From Adhaeretor mobilis (GTDB lineage: Bacteria > Planctomycetota > Planctomycetia > Pirellulales > Lacipirellulaceae), in assembly GCF_007741515.1 (NCBI RefSeq), contig NZ_CP036263.1, positions 1,860,001-1,924,000 of the forward strand: a stretch of DNA of 64,000 nt, written 5' to 3'. The notes below the pieces were generated by a model that saw only the letters and a program-made list of their open reading frames with translations, did no database searches and had not been told where the DNA came from. The translations under genes and the position numbers were made by a program. Below are positions 54,450 through 63,990 of the stretch, piece by piece. Numbering within the stretch: position 1 is the stretch's first letter; each line of letters opens with the position of its first letter.

Positions 54450-55277
54450 ATGACAAACCGATTGCCAAACTGTTGTCCATTCCCAGGCGTCGGGCTCGCT
54501 GTGGCGATTTCTCTCCTGTTTCTTAATGCGCCGCTAATTGCGAAAGGGCAAGAGAGCGCCACGGCAACAGAGGAGAGGGCGGAAAAGCAGGCGGCAGAAA
54601 AGAAGCCGTCAGCTAAGAAAATTGAGCTGTTCAACGGCAAAGATCTAGCGGGTTGGGAAGGTGATCCCAAGCTTTGGTCGGTACAGGACGGGCAGATCGT
54701 GGGGAGCACGATCGGCACCAAGATTGAGAGTAACACGTTCCTTATCTATCAGGGCGGGGAGTTTGCTGACTTTCGCTTGCAGTTCAAGGCGCGCCTCGCA
54801 GGGGACAACAACTCGGGAGTGCAATATCGCAGTCAAGTGACCAACCCTAAGATGTGGGCTGTAGCCGGCTATCAAATGGACATCCATGCCAACCCACCTT
54901 ATACCGCCATGCTCTTTGGCGAAGGCACCGGCCGGCACATTATCGCATTGCGCGGGCAGAAAATGGAAATCGAGGAGGAGAAAGTCGAGAGCCCACTGAA
55001 AGAGGGAGGGAAGCTCAAGCCGATTGACCTGGCAAAGTGGCATCAATACACCATAGAAGCCCGCGGTAATCGTCTCGTCCATAAGCTGGATGGCAAAGTG
55101 ACGGTCGATGTAACGGACAATCACAAGAAAAAGTGCGACCGCGGTGTAATCGCCTTGCAAGTGCACCAAGGTAAGCCGATGACCGTGTGGTTCAAGGACA
55201 TCTTGCTAGAACCCCTCGATGGATCCAGCCCATCGAGGGACAAGCCACCAGCGGAAAGTGAAGTTGCCGAAGATTAG
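54450..55277 (+). CDS. DUF1080 (3-keto-disaccharide hydrolase-like) protein, exported
   Basis: A 275-residue protein; the ATG at 54450 has GAGG about 12 bases upstream. A signal peptide ends about residue 30 and a charged linker follows (ATATEERAEKQAAEKKP). The DUF1080 domain is seen as IELFNGKDLAGWEGDPKLWS, NTFLIYQGGEFADFRLQFK, NNSGVQYRSQ and GVIALQVHQGKPMTVWFKDI, a concanavalin-like fold. Members cleave 3-keto-glycosides. It follows the Gfo/Idh/MocA gene by 35 bp. Confidence 0.9.
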   Translation: MTNRLPNCCPFPGVGLAVAISLLFLNAPLIAKGQESATATEERAEKQAAEKKPSAKKIELFNGKDLAGWEGDPKLWSVQDGQIVGSTIGTKIESNTFLIYQGGEFADFRLQFKARLAGDNNSGVQYRSQVTNPKMWAVAGYQMDIHANPPYTAMLFGEGTGRHIIALRGQKMEIEEEKVESPLKEGGKLKPIDLAKWHQYTIEARGNRLVHKLDGKVTVDVTDNHKKKCDRGVIALQVHQGKPMTVWFKDILLEPLDGSSPSRDKPPAESEVAED

Positions 55278-55435
55278 GGCTAGCGAGGAGTAGCCGCGGT
55301 ATAACAAGAGCTTCCCACTTGAGCCAGCGCCGTTGTCTCAGACTTGTTCCCACATAATTACCCGACTAGACTTGAGACTTCAGGGAGACTCTGCATGGGC
55401 TCTCAGTGAATTCTCTTCTCACAATAGGTTGCCCG

Positions 55436-56473
55436 ATGAATCGGCTCCATAGTCTACTTCTTATCGTACTACTCGTCGCTCCGTTGGGTTGTTCTAAGAG
55501 CGGTCCCACCGCAAGTTCGGGCACCAGTGACAAAAGAGGCGATAAGCCTCATGTAGCCTACATTACCAATGGCGTTGCTTCGTTCTGGGTCATTGGCGAA
55601 GCAGGGGCCAAAGCGGCGGGCAAGGAAGTGGATGCCGAGGTCACCGTACTTATGCCTTCTGAGGGCTTGAGTGATCAGAAACGCATGGTCGAAGACATGA
55701 TCACCAAAGGCGTCGATGGCATCGCAATTAGCCCGATTGATTCGGAAAATCAAAAGGGGCTTCTCAACAAAGCGGCCAAGTACACAAAGCTCATCACGCA
55801 GGACTCCGATGCCCCGGGGAGCGACCGTATCGCTTACATTGGCATGGACAACTATCTCGCCGGTCGAATGTGCGGCGAACTTCTTGAGATAGCTCTACCC
55901 GAGGGCGGCAAGGTGGCAATCTTCGCTGGCCGACTCGAGCAAGACAATGCCAAGCGCCGCCGGCAGGGACTGATCGATCAAATTCTCGGACGAAGCCAAG
56001 ACGATTCACGCATCGATCCAACCGATGAGCGAATCAAAGAAGGGAAATGGGACATAGTGGGAACGTACACCGACCAATTCGATCGCGCCCAAGGCAAGGC
56101 CAATGCTGAGGATGCCATGTCGCGACACCCGGATCTCGCCGGCATGGTAGGGCTGTTTGCTTTCAATCCTCCGCTCATCTTGGAAGCGCTCAAGCAAGCC
56201 GATAAATTGGGTGAGATTAAAGTCGTGGGCTTCGACGAAGCGGACGAAACGCTGCAAGCTATCAAAGAAGGGCACATGTACGGCACCGTTGTGCAGAATC
56301 CGTTTGAGTACGGTCGGCAGTCGGTGCTGGTGCTTGCGGGGATAGTCCGCGGGAAATCGCTCGATGAGCTCGGCTTTGGCAAAAATAAATTCATGGACAT
56401 CCCAGCTCGCAAAATTCGGCAAGACAACGTGGACGAATTTTGGACCGAGCTTAAGGCGAACTTGGGGCAATAG
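55436..56473 (+). CDS. Sugar ABC transporter substrate-binding lipoprotein (RbsB type)
   Basis: A 345-residue protein from ATG 55436, with a lipoprotein signal ending in LGC (Cys19). The two-lobed fold of ribose-type binding proteins is seen in HVAYITNGVASFWVIGEAGA, ITKGVDGIAISPIDSEN, RIAYIGMDNYLAGRMCGELL, GKVAIFAGRLEQDNAKRRRQG and VVGFDEADETLQAIKEG. It captures a sugar at the outer face of the inner membrane. The ATPase and permease genes follow (15 and 24 bp gaps), giving one operon. The substrate is not shown by sequence. Confidence 0.93.
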   Translation: MNRLHSLLLIVLLVAPLGCSKSGPTASSGTSDKRGDKPHVAYITNGVASFWVIGEAGAKAAGKEVDAEVTVLMPSEGLSDQKRMVEDMITKGVDGIAISPIDSENQKGLLNKAAKYTKLITQDSDAPGSDRIAYIGMDNYLAGRMCGELLEIALPEGGKVAIFAGRLEQDNAKRRRQGLIDQILGRSQDDSRIDPTDERIKEGKWDIVGTYTDQFDRAQGKANAEDAMSRHPDLAGMVGLFAFNPPLILEALKQADKLGEIKVVGFDEADETLQAIKEGHMYGTVVQNPFEYGRQSVLVLAGIVRGKSLDELGFGKNKFMDIPARKIRQDNVDEFWTELKANLGQ

Positions 56474-56488
56474 CTCTCCCTTATCTTC

Positions 56489-58039
56489 ATGTCGACCATT
56501 GACGCCCCTGCTGCGCTCGCTTTGCCACTACTAGAGGTACGTGGCGTGACGAAACATTATTCGGGCGTGTGTGCTCTCAAGGACGTGGACCTGGACATTC
56601 GCGCTGGAGAAGTACACGCCGTCATAGGCGAGAACGGCGCCGGCAAGAGCACCCTCATGAAAATACTGGCAGGTGTGCAACTGCCGGACTCAGGGGGAGT
56701 GTTCCTCCACGGTGAGCCCGCTGTGATTGACTCCGTGCATACAGCACTGGAGTTGGGCATTTCGATGATTCATCAGGAGCTGAATCTTGCCGACAACTTG
56801 AATGTGGGTGCGAACATTTTCTTGGGACGCGAACCGCATCGACGGGTCTTCATCGACTTTGCAAGCATCAATCGACAATCGCAAGAGTATCTCGATTTGA
56901 TCTCGCTCGACGTGTCGCCAAAGACTGTGGTTGATCAATTAACGATTGGCAAGCAGCAGATGGTCGAGATCGCCAAGGCGCTCTCAGCGACGGCGAAGAT
57001 CCTGATCATGGACGAGCCCACTTCGAGCCTCACTCAGCACGAAGCGGAACAATTGTTCGCCGTTATCAAGCAGTTGCGCGATCAGCACGTGGCGATTATT
57101 TACATTTCGCATCGGCTAGGCGAGGTCAGCGAGCTTGCTGATCGAGTGACCGTGCTGCGTGATGGCGAAATTGCTGGCACTTTGCAGCGCAACGAGATCG
57201 ATCACGACAGCATGGTGCAACTCATGGTGGGACGTGATATCTCGCAATTCTACGCACGCGAAGATCACGACATCGGCGCTCCACTCTTGGAAGTGACGAA
57301 CCTGCGCACTACGACTTTCCCACAGCATGCGTTGCAGTTTTCGGTCGCAGCGGGAGAAATCGTGGGCTTGGCGGGGCTTGTCGGTGCAGGGCGCACTGAG
57401 GTCTTATGCGCGCTATTCGGCGTGACTCCAGCCAACTCGCTGGAAATCAAAGTTGCGGGGAAGCCAATCGCAATTACCAATCCACGCGATGCCATCGATG
57501 CTGGGTTGGCGCTGGTCCCTGAGGACCGCAAACAGCAGGGGCTGTTCCTGGACATGAGTATCCGTCAGAACATCGGCACGCCCGGGCTAGCGCGACACCA
57601 ACGCCGCTTTGGTTTTCTAAACACAACACGCGAGCGAGAAGATTCCGCCCAGATGAGCGAAGAGATGCACATCAAGAGTACGGACGACCAGCAGCAGGCT
57701 CAATATCTGTCCGGTGGGAATCAACAGAAAGTTGTGCTCGGGAAATGGCTGGCTATGCAGCCGCGTGTGTTGTTGCTCGATGAGCCTACCCGCGGGGTGG
57801 ACATTGGTGCGAAGCAGGAAATCTATCGCCTGATGGAAGAACTGGCGGAGCAGGGTGTTGCAATTCTGTTTGTGTCCAGTGAAATGGAAGAGGTGCTGAG
57901 CATGTCCGATCGGGTGCTCGTGATGCACGAGGGACAGATCACGGGGCAGCTTGCTCGCGACCAACTCACCGAGGAGGCCGTCATGCAACTTGCCACAGGA
58001 AGCTCACCGAGAGTCCCCGCAACCGTCCCCGCAAACTGA
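56489..58039 (+). CDS. Sugar ABC transporter ATPase (RbsA type, two ABC domains)
   Basis: A 516-residue protein with two ATP-binding cassettes. The first has Walker A IGENGAGKST (46-55) and Walker B ILIMDEPTSS near 171; the second has the degenerate loop LAGLVGAGRTEVL near 300, signature YLSGGNQQK near 407 and Walker B VLLLDEPTRGVD near 427. This is the usual RbsA/XylG form, with the first site fully active. It powers the carrier encoded with the flanking genes. Confidence 0.96.
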   Translation: MSTIDAPAALALPLLEVRGVTKHYSGVCALKDVDLDIRAGEVHAVIGENGAGKSTLMKILAGVQLPDSGGVFLHGEPAVIDSVHTALELGISMIHQELNLADNLNVGANIFLGREPHRRVFIDFASINRQSQEYLDLISLDVSPKTVVDQLTIGKQQMVEIAKALSATAKILIMDEPTSSLTQHEAEQLFAVIKQLRDQHVAIIYISHRLGEVSELADRVTVLRDGEIAGTLQRNEIDHDSMVQLMVGRDISQFYAREDHDIGAPLLEVTNLRTTTFPQHALQFSVAAGEIVGLAGLVGAGRTEVLCALFGVTPANSLEIKVAGKPIAITNPRDAIDAGLALVPEDRKQQGLFLDMSIRQNIGTPGLARHQRRFGFLNTTREREDSAQMSEEMHIKSTDDQQQAQYLSGGNQQKVVLGKWLAMQPRVLLLDEPTRGVDIGAKQEIYRLMEELAEQGVAILFVSSEMEEVLSMSDRVLVMHEGQITGQLARDQLTEEAVMQLATGSSPRVPATVPAN

Positions 58040-58063
58040 AACCCAATTCACTGAAAAACCACT

Positions 58064-59059
58064 GTGAAAAAGAACCTCGGAATTTTTGGCCTGCTAACTT
58101 TTGTGTGCGTGCTCACAGCTTTGTTTTCAGAAGGATTCCTCAGCGACTTCAACATTGAGAATCTTATCCGTCGCACGGCGCTGTTCGGAATCATTTCCAT
58201 CGGTGTTGCGCTGGTCATTATAACTGCGGGGATTGACCTTTCGATTGGATCAGTCGTGTGTTTAGTTGGCTGTTTAGTGCCCTGGCTATTAGTCGACCAA
58301 GGCTGGGGCGTTCCCCTTACCTTGCTCGTGATTCTGCTGGTGTCATTGGGCATTGGCCTACTGCACGGGCTGCTGATTACGAAGTTAAAGCTCCAGCCGT
58401 TCGTCGTGACGTTATGCGGACTGCTCATTTATCGCGGTGTCACGCGCGGATTTCTAGACGATCAAACGACCGGTTTCAAAGGTCAATTCGACGGACTGCG
58501 ACAGATTGCTCTCGGCGTGATCCCCTTGCCCGGCACCGAGATCGGCATTCCGGTGCCGTGTCTTATTCTGTTGGTCGTCGCAATCGGCGCGGCCGTGTTT
58601 CTCAATTTGACGATCTATGGGCGGTACTTGTTGGCATTGGGACGCAATGAAGAAGCGGCCCGTTACAGCGGCATCAATACCGATCGCATGATCATCCTCG
58701 CCTACGTTCTTTGCTCGCTGCTGGCCGGGTTGGGCGGCCTGTTGTTTGTCTGCGATGTAGGCTCCGCTCAACCGGTCGACTTCGGGAATTTCTACGAACT
58801 GTATGCGATCGCTGCCGCGGTGCTCGGTGGGTGCAGCTTGCGCGGGGGGGAAGGATCCATACTTGGGGTCATTCTCGGCACGGCGGTGATGCGGGTGCTC
58901 AAGAACTCGATCACCATGATCGATCAGATTCCTAATAAGATTGAATTCGCCGTCATTGGGCTGGTCATTCTTGGCGGGGTTGCTGTTGACGAGCTTCTCA
59001 AACGCTATGCCGCACGGCGGCGTGTTATCGTACAGGCCCGAGCGGACACGGTTCCATAG
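58064..59059 (+). CDS. Sugar ABC transporter permease (RbsC type)
   Basis: A 331-residue membrane protein starting with GTG 58064, with about ten hydrophobic segments. Signatures of the ribose/xylose group are FNIENLIRRTALFGIISIGV, ITAGIDLSIGSVVCLVG, GRYLLALGRNEEAARYSGI (the cytoplasmic loop that meets the ATPase), and GGCSLRGGEGSILGVILGTA. It forms the channel with RbsA- and RbsB-type partners. The C-terminal arginine-rich tail is cytoplasmic. It ends the operon; the next gene is 173 bp away. Confidence 0.95.
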   Translation: MKKNLGIFGLLTFVCVLTALFSEGFLSDFNIENLIRRTALFGIISIGVALVIITAGIDLSIGSVVCLVGCLVPWLLVDQGWGVPLTLLVILLVSLGIGLLHGLLITKLKLQPFVVTLCGLLIYRGVTRGFLDDQTTGFKGQFDGLRQIALGVIPLPGTEIGIPVPCLILLVVAIGAAVFLNLTIYGRYLLALGRNEEAARYSGINTDRMIILAYVLCSLLAGLGGLLFVCDVGSAQPVDFGNFYELYAIAAAVLGGCSLRGGEGSILGVILGTAVMRVLKNSITMIDQIPNKIEFAVIGLVILGGVAVDELLKRYAARRRVIVQARADTVP

Positions 59060-59232
59060 TTTTTTGCGAATAGCCCTGACAATCCCCGGCGAATTCTGAA
59101 GTACACCCCAAAGACGCTCGGTAGCTTTGTGCTTATAATGTTAGCGTGCCACTGCAAGGAGGGGAGAAGGGCCCTGCTGCAAATTAGTAGACCCCCTGGT
59201 TTCATATGCGTTCTTAGACTCTTGGGACGATC

Positions 59233-62200
59233 ATGTTTCGACAGAATTCAATTGCAGCCTTATTGCTTGCGACGGTTTGGGTATCATTCGCCGCTGCGGA
59301 AACTCTCGAATACAATCGTGACGTTCGACCGATCCTCACGGAGAATTGCTTCGCGTGCCATGGTGTTGATAGCGCATCACGAGAGGCAGACCTCAGACTC
59401 GATCAGCGAGAGGCGGCGCTGGAGTACGGCGCGATTGCACCGGGCGACTCCGCGGAGAGTGAGCTGATCGCACGCATCTTCACCGACGATCCCGATCTCC
59501 TGATGCCACCTCGAGAAACGAAGAAGCAACTTACTCCCAAACAAAAACAACTGCTCAAACAGTGGATCGATTCCGGAGCAGAGTATGAGGCACACTGGGG
59601 CTACATCCCGCCGAGGAGTGTCGTGCCGCCAGCGGTCGAGCACCAGTCGAGAGTGAAGAACGCTATCGACAGTTTGGTGCTTTCGCGTTTGGAAAAGGAA
59701 GGTTTAGCACCAGCCCCCGAAGCAAACCCGCGAACCCTGTTTCGTCGTTTGCATTTGGACATCATCGGCCTACCACCCAAGCCGGCAGACGTGCAGAAGT
59801 TTGTGGCCGACTACCAAGCACGCCATGACGGAGCGCTCTCCGAGTGGATAGACCGACTCATGGAGATGCCTGCCTGGGGAGAGCATCGTGCGCGCTATTG
59901 GCTTGACGCAGCCCGCTATGCCGATACGCATGGTCTGCACTTCGACAACTACCGCGAGATGTGGCCCTATCGCGATTGGGTCATTCGCTCGTTCAATGCG
60001 AATCAGCCGTTCGACCAATTTGCCGTCGAGCAATTGGCGGGCGACCTGCTTCCTAATCCGGATACCGATCAGCTAATCGCTACTGGTTTCCAACGCTGTA
60101 ATATCACTACAAACGAAGGAGGCACCATCGCCGAGGAGAACCTCGCTCTCTATGCGGCTGATCGCGTGCAGACGTTCGGTTGGGTATTCCTTGGTCTCAC
60201 AACTAACTGTGCCCAATGCCACGATCACAAGTTCGATCCGTTTTCCACCAAGGAGTATTACTCTCTGGCTGCCTTCTTCCGCAACACCAAGTCGCCCGCA
60301 TTGGATGGCAATGTGAAGGGTGGCAAAGGGCCAACACTCACGGTTCCTAGCGAAGTAGATCGCCCCCGTTGGAATGCCTTGCCGGGTGAGATTGCGGCAG
60401 CGAAGCAGCACCAAAAACAGCGGGCCGAACACTCCGAGGGCGACTTTCAGAAATGGCTGGCCAACGCTACACCTGACTCGGTTGGGAATATTCCGAGCGA
60501 CGGTCTAGCGGTCCAGGTGCCGCTGGATGAAGGCAGCGGCACGGAAGTGCGCGTCGACGCTTCTACTGTTTCGAAAGTAAAGTTCAGTGGTCCCGTCGAA
60601 TGGCATGACGATGGTGCTCTGGGACCGGCTCCAGTATTCCGCACGGGCTCGACACTCAACGTGGGGAACTATGGCGACTTCGAGAAAAACCAAGCATTCA
60701 GCTACGGTGCCTGGGTCAAGACGACCAAGCAAGGGGGCAATGTGGGAGCGACGGGTGCCATTCTTGCTCGCATGGATCAGGACAAGGACCACCGTGGCTG
60801 GGACTTGTGGCATAGCGGCAATGTCATCTCTGTGCATCTCATCGATTCTTGGGATAAGAATGCCATCAAAGTATCGACCGCGCAGAATGTTATCGAACCT
60901 ACGAAGTGGCAGCATTTCTTCGTGACTTACGACGGCTCGGCGAAGGCTGCTGGCATTAAGATTTATGTCGATGGTCAGCCCACAGGAATGAAAGTGGAAA
61001 GAGATTCTCTGACGAATGATGCCACTCTCCACACGGATGTCCCACTGTTCATTGGCAAACGTAGCAAAGGCCAAGTGTTCGATTCAGGCATGGTTCAAGA
61101 TGTGCGGATCTACGATCGCCAACTCGCCCCCGAGGAAGTTCGCTCTCTTGCCAAGAGCACCGTTGTGGGAGCGTTATTGGCAAAATCACTCGAGGAGCGA
61201 AGTAAGGAAGAAACGGCAGTCCTTCAAGGCTACTATCTCGCTGAGCAAGATCCCCAGTACCAAGCGATTGCTAAGCAGCTCGGACAGCTTGAGGCTGAAA
61301 AGAAAACCATTGAGGGGCGATCCCCAATCACGCATATCCAAAAAGAGAAGCCAAATTCCCAGCCGGTGGCGCACGTACTCATGCGCGGTGCGTACGACCA
61401 ATTAGGGGAAGAAGTCACTGCGGCTATTCCTGCATCGCTCCACCCCTTTCCAGCAGATGCGCCACTGAATCGTATGGGCTTGGCGCAGTGGGTGGTCGAT
61501 CCGAGCAATCCTTTGACGGCTCGTGTAACCGTCAACCGCTTCTGGCTGGAAGTGTTCGGCCAAGGCATTGTAAGCACGCCGGAGGACTTTGGCGTTTCTG
61601 GCGCGCTACCGAGCAATCAAAAGCTGCTCGATTGGTTAGCAATAGACTTCATCGACTCCGGTTGGGATGTGAAACGCTTTTTCAAGCAGATTTTCATGAG
61701 TGCCACTTACCGTCAAGCGGCTGCGACCACGCCTGAGAAGCTGGAGCAAGACCCCGACAACGGGATGCTCTCAAGAGGACCCCGCTTTCGCATGGATGGC
61801 GAAGTGATTCGGGATAGTGCTCTCTCCGTGAGTGGGTTGCTTTCCCCCCGCATGTACGGGCCGGGCACTAGGCCCTATCAGCCCGGGAATATCTGGGAGA
61901 TCATGGGTCTGCCCGGCGGTGACACGCGGAACTACACCCAGGACCAGGGCGAGGGACTTTATCGTCGTACGATCTACAACTTCTGGAAGCGCATGGCCCC
62001 ATCGCCGAATATGGAGGCCTTCAACGCACCCAGTCGCGAGGTTTGCACGGTGCAACGCGAGCGTACCAATACACCGCTCCAGGCGCTGGTGACTCTTAAT
62101 GACCCGCAATTCGTAGAGGCCGCGCGCCACCTCGCACTTCATGCCCTAGAGACAGGTAAAGGCGACGACGGAGCGTTGACTTATATAACGCAGCGAGTCC

Positions 62201-62412
62201 TTGCCCGTAGGTGCACGGAAGACGAACGCTCGATCCTCCTCGGCTCCAAAGAAGACTATCTGCGCCACTATGAGAATAGCCCCGCGGATGCGAAGAAGCT
62301 GATCGAAGTGGGCGATTCGCCGACGTCCGAACGGTTTGATGCACCGACTCTAGCCGCTTGGACGATGGTTTGTAGTCAGGTCATGAATCTAGATGAAGCT
62401 CTCAACAAGTAG
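59233..62412 (+). CDS. DUF1549/DUF1553 protein with N-terminal cytochrome c (PSCyt1) and LamG-like domain
   Basis: A 1059-residue exported protein. A signal peptide (to about AAA, residue 19) precedes PSCyt1 with haem site NCFACHG near 38. DUF1549 (PSCyt2) spans 145-350 (FRRLHLDIIGLPP, RARYWLDAARYADTHG). A LamG-like sandwich is at 425-640 (LAVQVPLDEGSGTEV, WQHFFVTYDGSAKAAGIKIY). DUF1553 (PSD1) spans 745-1010 (LAQWVVDPSNPLTARVTVNR, NTPLQALVTLNDPQFVEAAR). The family is planctomycete-typical, of unknown reaction, possibly an electron-transfer-linked carbohydrate oxidase. It is almost always paired with DUF1501, as here. Confidence 0.92.
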   Translation: MFRQNSIAALLLATVWVSFAAAETLEYNRDVRPILTENCFACHGVDSASREADLRLDQREAALEYGAIAPGDSAESELIARIFTDDPDLLMPPRETKKQLTPKQKQLLKQWIDSGAEYEAHWGYIPPRSVVPPAVEHQSRVKNAIDSLVLSRLEKEGLAPAPEANPRTLFRRLHLDIIGLPPKPADVQKFVADYQARHDGALSEWIDRLMEMPAWGEHRARYWLDAARYADTHGLHFDNYREMWPYRDWVIRSFNANQPFDQFAVEQLAGDLLPNPDTDQLIATGFQRCNITTNEGGTIAEENLALYAADRVQTFGWVFLGLTTNCAQCHDHKFDPFSTKEYYSLAAFFRNTKSPALDGNVKGGKGPTLTVPSEVDRPRWNALPGEIAAAKQHQKQRAEHSEGDFQKWLANATPDSVGNIPSDGLAVQVPLDEGSGTEVRVDASTVSKVKFSGPVEWHDDGALGPAPVFRTGSTLNVGNYGDFEKNQAFSYGAWVKTTKQGGNVGATGAILARMDQDKDHRGWDLWHSGNVISVHLIDSWDKNAIKVSTAQNVIEPTKWQHFFVTYDGSAKAAGIKIYVDGQPTGMKVERDSLTNDATLHTDVPLFIGKRSKGQVFDSGMVQDVRIYDRQLAPEEVRSLAKSTVVGALLAKSLEERSKEETAVLQGYYLAEQDPQYQAIAKQLGQLEAEKKTIEGRSPITHIQKEKPNSQPVAHVLMRGAYDQLGEEVTAAIPASLHPFPADAPLNRMGLAQWVVDPSNPLTARVTVNRFWLEVFGQGIVSTPEDFGVSGALPSNQKLLDWLAIDFIDSGWDVKRFFKQIFMSATYRQAAATTPEKLEQDPDNGMLSRGPRFRMDGEVIRDSALSVSGLLSPRMYGPGTRPYQPGNIWEIMGLPGGDTRNYTQDQGEGLYRRTIYNFWKRMAPSPNMEAFNAPSREVCTVQRERTNTPLQALVTLNDPQFVEAARHLALHALETGKGDDGALTYITQRVLARRCTEDERSILLGSKEDYLRHYENSPADAKKLIEVGDSPTSERFDAPTLAAWTMVCSQVMNLDEALNK

Positions 62413-62441
62413 CTTGGCATGTAGCGAATAGTAGGCGAATC

Positions 62442-63875
62442 ATGAACGACCATTTCACTCGACGGCAATTCCTGGCAAGCGGCAAGCACCTGCTAGGTGG
62501 GGCCGCTCTCGCCATGTTGCGTGGCGATTCTGCGTACGCCTCTACCGGTGGTGGGCTGCCGCTTGAGACGCACTTCTTGCCGCGAGCGAAGCAGGTGATC
62601 TATCTACACATGGTCGGCGGGCCCTCGCAGATGGATTTGTTCGACTACAAGCCCGGCTTGGTCGACTACTACGATCAAGACTTGCCCGATTCAATTCGCA
62701 AAGGTCAACGACTCACAACGATGACGAGCGGGCAAGCTCGGTTCCCGATCGCTCCCTCGAAGTACCAGTTCAAGCAAGCCGGTAAGTGCGGCATGTGGCT
62801 CAATCAAGAAATGCTGCCGTGGCTTGCGAAAAAGGCGGACGACATCTGCTGGATTCGGAGTCTCCATACCGAGGCCATCAATCACGAGCCGGCCATCGCC
62901 GCCATGCAAACCGGCAATCAAGTAGCCGGTCGCCCGTGCTTGGGCGCATGGGCGTCTTATGGCTTGGGAGCAATCAACGAAAACTTACCGGCTTTTGTCG
63001 TGCTGGTGGCCATCCCCAGCAATCGGGAGCAGGAGCAGGCGATTTCGTCACGGCTGTGGAGCGCCGGATACCTTTCCGGCGAGCATGCCGGCGTTTCATT
63101 CCGTAGCCAGGGCGACCCGATTCTCTACATCAACGATCCACCGGGAGTGCCCAGAGAGCTTCGTCGTCGCTCGATCGACGGGATCAATGCGCTCAACCAA
63201 ATCAACTACCACAACCTGGGCGACCCGCGCACACACACACGCATGCAGCAATACGAAATGGCTTTTCGCATGCAGGCAAGTGTCCCAGAGTTGACCGACT
63301 TGAGCAGCGAGTCCGATCACACATTCGAGATGTATGGCGGAGAGGCGAAGAAGCCCGGTACCTTTGCCAACTCCGTACTCATGGCGCGCCGCCTCACAGA
63401 ACGAGGCGTGCGTTTCGTACAGATTTACCACAATAATTGGGACCACCACTCGAACGTTGGCGGCCGTCTACCCGATCAGTGCAAAGACGTCGACAAGCCT
63501 TGCTATGCACTGCTGGAAGACTTAGAGCAACGCGGCATGCTGGATGAGACGCTTGTGATTTGGGGCGGCGAGTTTGGCCGTACCATTTATTCGCAGGGGC
63601 AGCTTTCACCCACCAATTACGGGCGCGATCATCACCCGCGTTGCTTCAGCATGTGGATGGCTGGGGGTGGTGCGAAGGGGGGCACGATTTATGGAGAGAC
63701 AGATGATTTCTCCTACAATATCGTAAAAGACCCGGTCCACATTCGCGACTTCCACGCCACGATCTTACAATTGATGGGATTCGACCACGAGCGATTCACC
63801 TATCGTTACCAGGGATTGGATCAAAAGCTCACTGGCGTGGTCCCCGCGCACGTAATTCCAGAATTGATTGCCTGA
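62442..63875 (+). CDS. DUF1501 family protein (sulfatase-like fold), Tat-exported
   Basis: A 477-residue protein starting with MNDHFTRRQFLASGKHLLGG, a Tat-type signal with paired arginines. The fold is alkaline-phosphatase-like: KQVIYLHMVGGPSQMDLFDY, WIRSLHTEAINHEPA, RFVQIYHNNWDHHSN, VIWGGEFGR and GRDHHPRCFSMWMAGGG. The metal-binding Asp/His set is present, but the sulfatase cysteine is missing. DUF1501 proteins go with DUF1549/DUF1553 partners; the joint function is unknown. The gap to the partner is 29 bp, so one operon is likely. Confidence 0.93.
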   Translation: MNDHFTRRQFLASGKHLLGGAALAMLRGDSAYASTGGGLPLETHFLPRAKQVIYLHMVGGPSQMDLFDYKPGLVDYYDQDLPDSIRKGQRLTTMTSGQARFPIAPSKYQFKQAGKCGMWLNQEMLPWLAKKADDICWIRSLHTEAINHEPAIAAMQTGNQVAGRPCLGAWASYGLGAINENLPAFVVLVAIPSNREQEQAISSRLWSAGYLSGEHAGVSFRSQGDPILYINDPPGVPRELRRRSIDGINALNQINYHNLGDPRTHTRMQQYEMAFRMQASVPELTDLSSESDHTFEMYGGEAKKPGTFANSVLMARRLTERGVRFVQIYHNNWDHHSNVGGRLPDQCKDVDKPCYALLEDLEQRGMLDETLVIWGGEFGRTIYSQGQLSPTNYGRDHHPRCFSMWMAGGGAKGGTIYGETDDFSYNIVKDPVHIRDFHATILQLMGFDHERFTYRYQGLDQKLTGVVPAHVIPELIA

Positions 63876-63972
63876 TGCAGTTGAGCCATCGCTAGGAGGG
63901 CACTTCCCCCCTTTCTGAGATGCTCGCATAGCCAGTTGGTGGCACGGCTACTTCTTACGGCTTCTGAGCCTC

Positions 63973-63990
63973 CCAATCGCAAGCGATTGG
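63973..63990. repeat. Short palindrome CCAATCGC-AA-GCGATTGG
   Basis: CCAATCGC (63973-63980) pairs with GCGATTGG (63983-63990) across a 2-base loop, followed by CTAG. It lies about 100 bp past the DUF1501 stop at the window edge. Its core and the CTAG resemble the palindrome at 8967-8984, so the two may belong to one short palindrome family. Confidence 0.5.
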
